Source: CAVXHQ01 sp963789535
GTDB taxonomy: Bacteria; Pseudomonadota; Alphaproteobacteria; Rhodobacterales; Rhodobacteraceae
Assembly: GCA_963789535.1 (NCBI GenBank)
Contig: CAWBKU010000005.1
Location: 1,987,763-2,051,762 of the forward strand
DNA length: 64,000 nucleotides
Reading direction: 5' to 3'
In this document: in pieces, positions 9,263-18,103 of the stretch
How the letters are laid out: the number at the start of each line of letters is the position of its first letter
Numbering within the stretch: position 1 is the stretch's first letter
The notes under the pieces: generated by a model
The model's database searches: none
What the model was told of the DNA's origin: nothing
The model's input: only the letters and a program-made list of their open reading frames with translations
Made by a program: the position numbers and the translations under genes

Positions 9263-9430
9263 GGCGCCTCTTTTGGCAGGGGCCGCGTGGATGTTCCAGT
9301 GGCCCCGTTTCGGGCGCTGCCCAAATTTGAGGCAGCGAGCCTCCGGGCCGTGCCGATCCGCCGACCCATTGGCCGCGCGGTCGTGACACCGGGCCACGGC
9401 ACGGTCAGGGTCGGGGCGAGGAGTGGAGTC

Positions 9431-10273
9431 ATGGCGGACGGAGCGATACTCGGACGCGGGCACGTCGCCGCACCGCGCGCGCGCGGCCGGTTGCGGCTGT
9501 CGGTCGCGGGCGATGCGCGGGGTGCGCGGATCGCGGGACTGCATCAGGCGGGGTGTCTGCGGCTGCTGTTCCCCGATACCGGGGATGCGGCGCTTACGGC
9601 CATTGCCCTCAATACTGCCGGGGGGCTGACCGGGGGCGACGATCTTGCCTTCGAGGCGGTGGTGGCGGACGGTCGGCTGGTGCTGTCGACGCAGGCCGCC
9701 GAACGGATCTATCGCGCCGACGCCGGTCAGGTGGCGGCTGTCGAGACACGCCTGCGCATCGAGCCGGGCGCCCGGCTCGATTGGTTGCCGCAAGAGACGA
9801 TCCTGTTTCAGGACAGTGCGTTGGAGCGTGTCCTGAATGTGGATATGGCGGCGGATGCGACCCTGCTCGCGGTCGAGCCGCTGCTTCTCGGACGGCTTGC
9901 CATGGGCGAGCGGCTGAGCCGAGCGCATCTGCGCGACCGGATTCGGGTGCGCCGCGACGGGCGCCTGATCCTTGCCGATGCGGTGCACCTGAGCGGCGAC
10001 ATTGCCGCAAGGATCCGCGGGCCGGCAACACTTGGCGGTGGTGCGGCCATGGCAACGGTCCTGCTTGTGTCGCCCGGGGCAGAGGCGCCCCTGTCCGCTG
10101 CCCGCGCCCTTCTGCCGGGGGACGGACCTGCGGTCGGCGGCGCCTCGCTCGTTGCGCCGGGGGTTTTGCTTGCCCGGATCGTCGGGCAGGATGGTTTCGA
10201 CCTGCGCCGGGTGCTGATCCCGCTGCTGGAACTTCTGGGGCAGCGCAATCTGCCCCGGACATGGGTTTTGTAG
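9431..10273 (+). CDS. ureD: Urease accessory protein UreD
   Basis: A 280-aa UreD (UreH), the scaffold that binds apo-urease with UreF and UreG during nickel insertion. Family landmarks include LNTAGGLTGGDDL near residue 60, then AERIYRA and WLPQETILFQ. ATG 9431 is the first plausible start after the alr divergence. It is the first gene of the urease cluster and is followed 30 bp later by ureA. No urea permease or nickel transporter is adjacent, so uptake genes must lie elsewhere. Confidence 0.94.
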   Translation: MADGAILGRGHVAAPRARGRLRLSVAGDARGARIAGLHQAGCLRLLFPDTGDAALTAIALNTAGGLTGGDDLAFEAVVADGRLVLSTQAAERIYRADAGQVAAVETRLRIEPGARLDWLPQETILFQDSALERVLNVDMAADATLLAVEPLLLGRLAMGERLSRAHLRDRIRVRRDGRLILADAVHLSGDIAARIRGPATLGGGAAMATVLLVSPGAEAPLSAARALLPGDGPAVGGASLVAPGVLLARIVGQDGFDLRRVLIPLLELLGQRNLPRTWVL

Positions 10274-10303
10274 GCCCCGACGGCGGGGCGAGAGAGGGGA
10301 CCG

Positions 10304-10606
10304 ATGCAGCTGACGCCGCGGGAGAAGGACAAGTTGCTGATCGCGATGGCGGCAGAGGTCGCGCGCAAGCGCCGTGCACGTGGCGTCAGGCTGAACTATC
10401 CCGAGGCCATGGCGTTGATCACCGATGCCGTCGTCGAGGGCGCCCGCGACGGTCGCTCGGTCGCCGAGATGATGGAGGCGGGGGCAGCGGTCGTCACCGC
10501 GTCCGACTGCATGGACGGCGTGCCCGAGATGATCCCCGAGGTGCAGGTCGAGGCGACGTTTCCGGACGGCACGAAACTCGTCACCGTGCACAGGCCCATA
10601 CGGTAG
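10304..10606 (+). CDS. ureA: Urease subunit gamma
   Basis: A 100-aa gamma subunit of standard size. LTPREKDKLLIAMAA at the start and LNYPEAMALITDAVVEGARDG are diagnostic. RBS-like AGAGAGGGGA lies just before ATG 10304. The three-subunit (gamma, beta, alpha) organisation is typical of bacteria, with the active site carried by UreC. The cytosolic enzyme hydrolyses urea to ammonia and carbamate. It is followed by ureB after 39 bp. Confidence 0.97.
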   Translation: MQLTPREKDKLLIAMAAEVARKRRARGVRLNYPEAMALITDAVVEGARDGRSVAEMMEAGAAVVTASDCMDGVPEMIPEVQVEATFPDGTKLVTVHRPIR

Positions 10607-10645
10607 GCGCATGAAGAGCGCCGCTCAACATATTGGAATAGAGAC

Positions 10646-11302
10646 ATGAATATCCCAGGTGAGGTGATGACGGCCGCAGGTGAGATCACGCTGAACGCGG
10701 ATCGGGCGGCAATCACGATGATGGTCGCCAACACCGGCGACCGTCCGGTGCAGGTCGGCGCGCACTATCATTTCTTCGAGGCGAACCCCGCCCTCGATTT
10801 CGACCGCGACGCGGCGCGGGGCCGCCGGCTCGACATCGCCGCGGGCACCGCCGTCCGGTTCGAGCCGGGCCAGCGGCGCGAGGTGCGCCTGATCGAGATC
10901 GGCGGCGCGCGCCGCGTTTACGGCTTTGCGGGCAAGGTGATGGGCCCGCTCGCCGTGGCGCTGCTGTTGCTGATTGCGCCCGCGGCCGAGGCGCAGAAAC
11001 GCGACTGCACAGACCCGCAGGATCAGGCCTCGATGACCGAATGTGCCTGGGTCGACTATCAGAACGCCGACGCCGTCCTCAATCAGGAGTGGTCGCGGGC
11101 CATCGACTACGCCCGGCGGATCGGTGCGGAGGACACCCTGCGCGAGGCGCAGCGACTGTGGATCCCCTACCGCGACGCCGCCTGCCGCGCCGACGCCACC
11201 AATTTCGAGGGCGGGTCGATGCAGCCGATGGTGGAGGCGTTCTGCCTGACCCGGCTGACGCAGCAGCGCACTGACGAACTCGCCTCGTTCCGGAGCTTCT
11301 GA
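10646..11302 (+). CDS. ureB: Urease subunit beta fused in frame to a secreted LprI-like domain
   Basis: Residues 1 to about 100 are a complete UreB (IPGEVMTAAGEI at the start, GAHYHFFEANPALDFDR, ending YGFAGKVMG). UreB normally stops here at about 101-106 aa. The frame instead continues into a hydrophobic MGPLAVALLLLIAPAAEA that looks like a signal peptide with an Ala-x-Ala cleavage site. A domain of about 100 aa with the Cys and Trp pattern of LprI/DUF1311 lysozyme-inhibitor proteins follows, to residue 218. An in-frame ATG at 10940 could start the LprI part separately. I recall a separate LprI-like gene at this place in related urease clusters, so a fusion or lost stop is inferred. Whether one or two polypeptides are made is unknown. 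Confidence 0.9.
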   Translation: MNIPGEVMTAAGEITLNADRAAITMMVANTGDRPVQVGAHYHFFEANPALDFDRDAARGRRLDIAAGTAVRFEPGQRREVRLIEIGGARRVYGFAGKVMGPLAVALLLLIAPAAEAQKRDCTDPQDQASMTECAWVDYQNADAVLNQEWSRAIDYARRIGAEDTLREAQRLWIPYRDAACRADATNFEGGSMQPMVEAFCLTRLTQQRTDELASFRSF

Positions 11303-11304
11303 CC

Positions 11305-11613
11305 ATGGCCCGCAACGCAAATCCCGCCGACATGATGCGCCTCAGTCTGGCATGGTGGACGATGATGGCCGAGGCGCAGACCGTCATCGGCCTGCGCACG
11401 CTGGGCATGGCCGGGATCCTGCCCGCAAAGGACAGCGAAAACAGCCGCATGGTGAGCGAGAAGGTCGCGGCGATGACGCAGAGCCTGAACGCCGCGGGCA
11501 AGGCAGCCCTTGCGGGCAAGCGGCCCGACGAGGTGGCCCTCGCGGCGATCCGTCCCCTCGGGCGCAAGACGCGCGCCAATGCCAAACGTCTGTCCCGACG
11601 CACCGCGTCCTAG
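11305..11613 (+). CDS. Small conserved urease-cluster protein ('antifreeze'-type annotation), function unknown
   Basis: A 102-aa protein starting two bases after the ureB stop and ending just before ureC. The first half is hydrophobic and helical (LSLAWWTMMAEAQTVIGLRTLGMAG). The second half is basic and ends with RANAKRLSRR. Proteins of this type in rhodobacterial urease clusters are labelled 'antifreeze protein' in databases as I recall, but nothing in the sequence supports ice binding. The operon position suggests a role in urease assembly or an envelope function linked to the LprI-like domain. That role is inference only. Confidence 0.75.
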   Translation: MARNANPADMMRLSLAWWTMMAEAQTVIGLRTLGMAGILPAKDSENSRMVSEKVAAMTQSLNAAGKAALAGKRPDEVALAAIRPLGRKTRANAKRLSRRTAS

Positions 11614-11622
11614 GAGGTGCCG

Positions 11623-13332
<1,710 letters not shown>

Positions 13333-13347
13333 GGGCGGCACGTTGGA

Positions 13348-13650
13348 TCACTCCCTTTCGATAAGCTCCAACCCCGCATCCGTCGCAACCGCGCTGCGGG
13401 CCAGCACGGTCTGTGTCGTCTTCTCCTTCCAGTATCGCGGATCCTCGCGGATCGCGTCGGGCAGCGTCAATGGGTCGAACCGGCGCGTCGTGGCGCTGCG
13501 CACCGTGACCACCCAGCCCGCCCCTTCGAGCGGGGCGTTCGGTCGCGCCGAAAGGATCCGGTCGCGCAATACCGCCTCGCGCGCGCGCAGCGTCCTGATA
13601 AGGGCGCGCAGGTCGCCAAGTTCGTCTGCGATGAGGCACGGTGCGGTCAT
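13348..13650 (-). CDS. Hypothetical protein, antisense within the urease cluster
   Basis: A 100-aa protein on the opposite strand between ureC and the DUF1127 gene. Residues 8-35 form a likely coiled coil (ELGDLRALIRTLRAREAVLRD). A compact region follows with GWVVTVRSATTRRFDP and IREDPRYWKEKTTQTV. The general pattern of coiled coil then short beta segment reminds me weakly of phage-type nuclease-inhibitor or Gp157-like proteins, but I do not recognise the family. Start ATG 13650. It is convergent with ureC, separated by 15 bp. Confidence 0.55.
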   Translation of the reverse strand: MTAPCLIADELGDLRALIRTLRAREAVLRDRILSARPNAPLEGAGWVVTVRSATTRRFDPLTLPDAIREDPRYWKEKTTQTVLARSAVATDAGLELIERE

Positions 13651-13823
13651 GCAACGATCATGGAACGGCAGGGTTAAGGAAACCTTGACGGCCGAAAGAA
13701 CCGCGCGACCCTTGCGTGCCGCGCAAGACGGGATTGTCGTTTTGGGTCTGCACCTCCGCGCCGGGGGCGACTATCTAGGAAGCAAGGGGAGACAACCCCA
13801 AAACAAGGTTTCCGAGGTATATC

Positions 13824-14036
13824 ATGGCATTCCTGACCGACACGCATGTACCGCTGCCGCGCAGCGACGGCTTCTGGGCAACCTTCGCCCGAGGCTTCGA
13901 GGCCTATTGCGATCGCCGCTCGCGGCGGTTGCAGATCGAGGTTCTGCAATCGAAATCGGACGCCGAACTGGCCGCGATGGGCATCCCGCGCGACCGCATC
14001 GCGCACTACGTCTTCCGCGACCTGCTCGGCTTCTGA
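13824..14036 (+). CDS. DUF1127 domain protein
   Basis: A 70-aa protein with the DUF1127 signature in its C-terminal half: RRLQIEVLQSKSDAELAAMG, then IPRDRIAHYVF. Short DUF1127 proteins are common in alphaproteobacteria, and some affect RNA-related regulation and phosphate or carbon metabolism, but no general function is established. It has its own upstream region of 170 bp after the small antisense gene. It is followed by ureE after 28 bp, so it may head the ureEFG transcript. Confidence 0.85.
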   Translation: MAFLTDTHVPLPRSDGFWATFARGFEAYCDRRSRRLQIEVLQSKSDAELAAMGIPRDRIAHYVFRDLLGF

Positions 14037-14064
14037 CCCGATCCACGATCGCCCGGTGTCCGCG

Positions 14065-14541
14065 ATGAGCGGCACCGGCGTGGCCCGCTCGGTCGTCAAG
14101 GCCGCAGCAGAGACGGTCGTCACTCTCGACCACGATGCCCGTTTCCTGCGCCGCAAACGGTTGACGACCGATGCGGGCTGGACGTTCCTCGTCGATCTGC
14201 CGCAGGTCACGTCCGTCGACGAGGGCGACGCGTTCCACTTCACCGACGGCACCCTCGTCGGCGTCCGCGCCGCCCCCGAGGCGCTGCTCGCGATTACCGG
14301 GCCGAACCTGACCGAACTCGCCTGGCACATCGGCAACCGCCATTGCCCCTGCCAGATCGAGGCGGACCGCCTGTTCATCAAGGCCGACCCCGTGCTGACG
14401 GCCATGCTGCGCGGCCTCGGCGCGACGCTCGCCGACATCACGGCCCCGTTCCGGCCAACCGGCGGCGCCTATGGCTTGGGCCGGACCCATGGGCACGATC
14501 ATGGCCATTCCCACTCCCACGACAATATCACACGACCATGA
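14065..14541 (+). CDS. ureE: Urease accessory protein UreE
   Basis: A 158-aa nickel metallochaperone. The N-terminal peptide-binding domain includes LTTDAGWTFLVDLPQ. The C-terminal nickel domain has the conserved HIGNRHCPCQIEADRLFI. The tail is His-rich (HGHDHGHSHSHD) as in nickel-storing UreE. ATG 14065 is used, and an in-frame GTG three codons earlier is an alternative. The stop overlaps the ureF ATG (ATGA), indicating translational coupling. Confidence 0.93.
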   Translation: MSGTGVARSVVKAAAETVVTLDHDARFLRRKRLTTDAGWTFLVDLPQVTSVDEGDAFHFTDGTLVGVRAAPEALLAITGPNLTELAWHIGNRHCPCQIEADRLFIKADPVLTAMLRGLGATLADITAPFRPTGGAYGLGRTHGHDHGHSHSHDNITRP

Positions 14542-15179
14542 TCCGCACCGCTGACGCGCTCCTCCTTGCGCAATGGCTGTCGCCGGCGTTCCCGACCGGC
14601 GGTTTTGCCTACAGCCACGGCCTCGAGGCGGCGATCGCAGAGGGGATCGTGACCGACGCGGACAGCCTGACCGCCTGGTGCGGCGACGTCCTCGCCCACG
14701 GCGCGGGCCGCAACGACCTGATCCTGCTCGCCGCCGCCCATCGCGGCGCGGCACCGCTGGCCGACATCGACGACCTCGCGCGCGCCGTCTGCCCGGCCGC
14801 CGAACGGCTGCTCGAGACGCAGGCGCAGGGGGCCGCCTTCGTCCTCGCGGTCAACACCGTCTGGGACACGGCGCTGCCGCCGCTCTGCCTGCCGGTCGCC
14901 CTCGGCGCCGCCGCGCGCGCGCGCAACCTGCCGATCGACCCCGTGGCACAGCTCGCGCTTCAGGCCTTCGCCGCGCAACTGGTCTCGGCGGCAACCCGCC
15001 TCGGCCCGATCGGCCAGGTCGCCGCGCAACGGGTTCTCGTCCGGCTCTCGACGACCTTCGCGGGCATCGTCGCGGACGCCCTCGGCGCCACGCTCGACGA
15101 CCTCGGCGGCGCCGTCCCGCTGGCCGACATCGCCGCGATGCGCCATGAAACCCTGAACCGCAGGATATTCCGCTCATGA
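14538..15179 (+). CDS. ureF: Urease accessory protein UreF
   Basis: A 213-aa UreF. The N-terminal LLLAQWLSPAFPTGGFAYSHGLE is the family hallmark, and the rest is all alpha-helical. UreF acts with UreD and UreG in GTP-dependent nickel delivery to UreC. The start ATG overlaps the ureE stop and the stop overlaps the ureG start, so E, F and G are coupled. Confidence 0.95.
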   Translation: MIRTADALLLAQWLSPAFPTGGFAYSHGLEAAIAEGIVTDADSLTAWCGDVLAHGAGRNDLILLAAAHRGAAPLADIDDLARAVCPAAERLLETQAQGAAFVLAVNTVWDTALPPLCLPVALGAAARARNLPIDPVAQLALQAFAAQLVSAATRLGPIGQVAAQRVLVRLSTTFAGIVADALGATLDDLGGAVPLADIAAMRHETLNRRIFRS

Positions 15180-15811
15180 CAGCGTCTCCCCCGACCTCCC
15201 CCCACGGCCCTCTGCGCATCGGCATCGGCGGCCCGGTCGGTGCGGGCAAGACGACGCTCACCGCCGCCCTCGTCCGCGCCTTCAGGGTGCATCTGTCGGT
15301 CGGCGTCGTCACCAACGACATCTATACGCAGGAGGACGCCGAGGCCCTCGTGCGCCTGCAAATCCTCCCCCGCGACCGCATTGTCGGCGTCGAGACGGGC
15401 GGCTGCCCGCATACCGCGATCCGCGAGGATGCCTCGATCAACCTCGCCGCCATCGCCGACCTGACCGCGCGCCACCCCGGCCTCGACGTGGTGCTGATCG
15501 AGAGCGGCGGCGACAACCTCTCGGCCACCTTCTCGCCCGAACTCGCCGACGTCACGGTCTATGTCATCGACGTGGCCGCCGGCGAGGAGATCCCGCGCAA
15601 GGGCGGGCCCGCGATCACCCGCTCGGACCTTCTGGTCATCAACAAGACCGATCTCGCGCCCCATGTCGGCGCCTCGCTCGACGTCATGGCCCGCGACGCC
15701 GCCCGGATGCGCGGCGACCGCCCGTTCCTCTTTGCCGCGCTGCGCCACGGGGAGGGGATCGCCGAAATCGTCCTCGCCCTGTCGCACATCGGCGGCCTGC
15801 CGCGCGCATAG
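15176..15811 (+). CDS. ureG: Urease accessory GTPase UreG
   Basis: A 211-aa SIMIBI-class GTPase. The P-loop GGPVGAGKTT lies at residues 18-27. VVTNDIYTQEDAE follows, then the metal-binding CPH motif in VGVETGGCPHTAIREDAS. The base-specificity motif NKTD is in LLVINKTDLAP. It couples GTP hydrolysis to nickel insertion. It is the last gene of the cluster. Confidence 0.97.
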   Translation: MTASPPTSPHGPLRIGIGGPVGAGKTTLTAALVRAFRVHLSVGVVTNDIYTQEDAEALVRLQILPRDRIVGVETGGCPHTAIREDASINLAAIADLTARHPGLDVVLIESGGDNLSATFSPELADVTVYVIDVAAGEEIPRKGGPAITRSDLLVINKTDLAPHVGASLDVMARDAARMRGDRPFLFAALRHGEGIAEIVLALSHIGGLPRA

Positions 15812-15864
15812 GGGGTTTACCAGCGCGCCCTTTGCCCCGATCAAGAGGCAACCGGAGGAACCCC

Positions 15865-16560
15865 ATGCCCGCACTCGTCTTTCCCGCGCCCGCCGTCCCG
15901 ACGATTCCCCTGACCGGAGAGGATGCCGCCTACGCCGTAGCCCGCATCTTCTGCGTCGGGCGCAACTATGCCGCCCATGCCGCCGAGATGGGCGGCGAGG
16001 TCGACCGCGAGGCGCCGTGGTATTTCACCAAGTCGCAGAGCGCCGTCGCGGCCAGCGGCCAGACCTTGCCCTATCCGCCCGGCACCGCGAACTTCCACCA
16101 CGAGATGGAACTCGCCGTGGCCCTCGGCGCGCCGGTGTTCGAGGCGGATCGCGCGCAGGCGGCGGCGGCGGTCTTTGCCTATGGCTGCGCCCTCGACATG
16201 ACGCGCCGCGACCGACAGCAGGACGGCAAGGACAACCGGCGGCCCTGGGACCTGGGCAAGGACGTCGAGAATTCGGCCGTGCTCGCCCCGTTCACCCGCG
16301 CCGGCGACCGCCCGCTGGCGGGGCGGCGCATCTGGCTCTCGGTGAACGGCGCGGTGCGGCAGGATGCGATGCTCGACGACATGGTCTGGTCGGTGCCCGA
16401 GATCGTCAGCCACCTGTCGCACTACTATCACCTCGGCCCCGGCGACGTGATCCTGACCGGCACGCCCGCGGGCGTGGGTGCGGTGGTGCCCGGCGACGCG
16501 ATCGCGGGCGGCATCGACGGGTTGGCCGACATCGCGATGACGGTCGGCGCGGCGGGGTAG
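15865..16560 (+). CDS. Fumarylacetoacetate hydrolase (FAH) family protein
   Basis: A 231-aa FAH-superfamily hydrolase. IFCVGRNYAAHAAEMG near residue 30, then FHHEMELAV with the metal-ligand glutamates, and DVILTGTPAGVG near the C-terminus are all present. The WYFTKSQSAV segment resembles fumarylpyruvate hydrolases or acylpyruvases. ATG 15865 has a good GGAGGA upstream, whereas an earlier ATG in the frame has none. The gene follows ureG by 53 bp but is probably functionally unrelated to urease. Confidence 0.88.
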   Translation: MPALVFPAPAVPTIPLTGEDAAYAVARIFCVGRNYAAHAAEMGGEVDREAPWYFTKSQSAVAASGQTLPYPPGTANFHHEMELAVALGAPVFEADRAQAAAAVFAYGCALDMTRRDRQQDGKDNRRPWDLGKDVENSAVLAPFTRAGDRPLAGRRIWLSVNGAVRQDAMLDDMVWSVPEIVSHLSHYYHLGPGDVILTGTPAGVGAVVPGDAIAGGIDGLADIAMTVGAAG

Positions 16561-16605
16561 GATGGGCAATGCTGCCCATCCTCCCTTGGGCTTTCGCCCG
16601 TCGCC

Positions 16606-17142
16606 TTAACCCCGGTTGCCGCGGGGGCGGTCGGCCGCGTCGATCACACCGTCGTCGTTGCGGTCCATCCGCTCGACCATGCGGTCGACCCGGGCGTCCA
16701 TCTCGGCCCCGGTGATCGTGCCGTCGCCATCGGCGTCGAGCATCTGGAACGCATCCACCATCCGCTCGCGCAGGAAGGCGGCGTGCAGTGTCGCGAACTC
16801 CTCGAGGCTTAGGGCGCCATCGCCAGAGGTATCGGCGGCCCCGACCTGCTCGGCCCGGAACGCGTCGATCTCGGCGCGGGTGATGGTGTCGTCGCCGTCG
16901 GTGTCGATCCGGCCCATGATCTCGCGCATCATGCCGCCGTCGCGCGCGCCGCTCGGCCCCCGCTCGCCGTGGTCGCCGCGTGCGCCATGATCGCCGCGCG
17001 GACCGCGGTCGTCACGGGGCTCGGTCTGGGCACCCTGCGCGCCGTCGTCCGCCGGCACCGTCTGCGCATTGGCCGCGACGATGCCCGACAGGGTCAGGGC
17101 GACGGCGAGGAAGGTGGCGGGGAGGGCTTTGGTATAGGTCAT
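16606..17142 (-). CDS. Secreted EF-hand calcium-binding protein
   Basis: A 178-aa protein with an N-terminal signal peptide (about residues 1-26, ending ANAQT). A charged Arg/Gly/His linker of repeated RGDHG-like units follows. Four EF-hand loops come next: DTDGDDTITRAE, DTSGDGALSLEE, DADGDGTITGAE and DRNDDGVIDAAD. All keep the acidic pattern needed for calcium except that the last is slightly irregular. It is likely periplasmic or extracellular. The gene is divergent from a two-component system across 244 bp, a layout suggesting it is a target of that system or helps sense calcium. This is inference. Confidence 0.87.
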   Translation of the reverse strand: MTYTKALPATFLAVALTLSGIVAANAQTVPADDGAQGAQTEPRDDRGPRGDHGARGDHGERGPSGARDGGMMREIMGRIDTDGDDTITRAEIDAFRAEQVGAADTSGDGALSLEEFATLHAAFLRERMVDAFQMLDADGDGTITGAEMDARVDRMVERMDRNDDGVIDAADRPRGNRG

Positions 17143-17223
17143 CGTGGTTTCCTTCGGGTTGAGGTCGAAGGCGGCCTGTCCGCCTCGATGACCTTCACTT
17201 AGGCGACCTTGCCCGTGCAGGTT

Positions 17224-17259
17224 TGTCAGCGCACCGTGCCGATTGTCGCCACCTGTCGC
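17224..17259. promoter_or_regulatory. Phased TGTC motifs, possible response-regulator operator
   Basis: In the divergent region between the EF-hand gene and the response regulator, TGTC occurs at 17224, 17244 and 17254, that is at multiples of ten bases. The last two form TGTCGC-N4-TGTCGC. OmpR-family regulators typically bind direct half-sites one helical turn apart. The position would allow control of both divergent genes. No experiment or alignment supports it here. Confidence 0.35.
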
Positions 17260-17386
17260 GGCCCCGCCCGCTGACACGCCTTGCGACAAAGCATCCGCCC
17301 CGCGGCAGGCAAATCCGCCCCCCGGCGCTGGTTTCGCCGCCGGGTTTGGCGATACTGGCGCCACAGCCCCCGGGAAGGCCCCGCCC

Positions 17387-18103
17387 ATGACCGCCGAGAC
17401 CCAGCCGCACCTCCTCATCGTCGACGACGCCCGCGACATCCGCGAGCCGCTGGCGCAATACCTGCGCAAGCAGGGGTTCCGCACCCGGCTCGCGGCCGGC
17501 GCCGCCGAGGCGCGTATTGCGCTGACCGAGGCCGCGATTCACCTCGTCGTGCTCGATGTGATGATGCCGGGCGAGGACGGGCTGTCGCTGTGCCGCTGGC
17601 TCGTGGCGCGGGGCGGGCCACCGGTGATCCTGCTGACCGCGATGGCCGACGAAACCGACCGCATCGTCGGCCTCGAACTCGGCGCGGACGACTATATCGT
17701 GAAACCCTTCAACCCCCGCGAACTGCTCGCCCGGGTGCGCGCCGTCCTGCGCCGCGCGCCGCCCGCGCCCGTCGCCCTGCCGAGCCTGCGGCGGCGCTTC
17801 GACGATTGGACCCATGATCCGGGCGCCCTCACGCTCACCCATGCGGACGGGCGCTCTATCGCCCTCACCTCCGCCGAGAACCGCCTTCTCGGCCTGCTCC
17901 TCGACCAGCCGCGCGTGGTCCTGAGCCGGGCGACGCTGCTCGACAAGGCGGCGGGGCGCGAGGCCAGGGCCTATGACCGGGCCATCGACAACCAGATCAG
18001 TCGCCTGCGCCGCAAGATCGAGGCAGACCCGAAGGTGCCGCGCCTGCTGGTGACGGAATGGGGCGGTGGCTACCGCCTGGTGGCGGACGTGGCACCGGCA
18101 TGA
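17387..18103 (+). CDS. OmpR-family response regulator
   Basis: A 238-aa regulator. The receiver domain has the acidic pocket VDDARD, phospho-acceptor D57 (VVLDVMMPGEDG) and the Lys in DDYIVKPFNP. A winged-helix DNA-binding domain follows, with SAENRLLGLLLDQP and DNQISRLRRKIE ending VTEWGGGYRL. ATG 17387 gives a normal receiver N-terminus. The stop overlaps the kinase start (ATGA). The stimulus is unknown, but the divergent EF-hand gene is a candidate target. Confidence 0.93.
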   Translation: MTAETQPHLLIVDDARDIREPLAQYLRKQGFRTRLAAGAAEARIALTEAAIHLVVLDVMMPGEDGLSLCRWLVARGGPPVILLTAMADETDRIVGLELGADDYIVKPFNPRELLARVRAVLRRAPPAPVALPSLRRRFDDWTHDPGALTLTHADGRSIALTSAENRLLGLLLDQPRVVLSRATLLDKAAGREARAYDRAIDNQISRLRRKIEADPKVPRLLVTEWGGGYRLVADVAPA

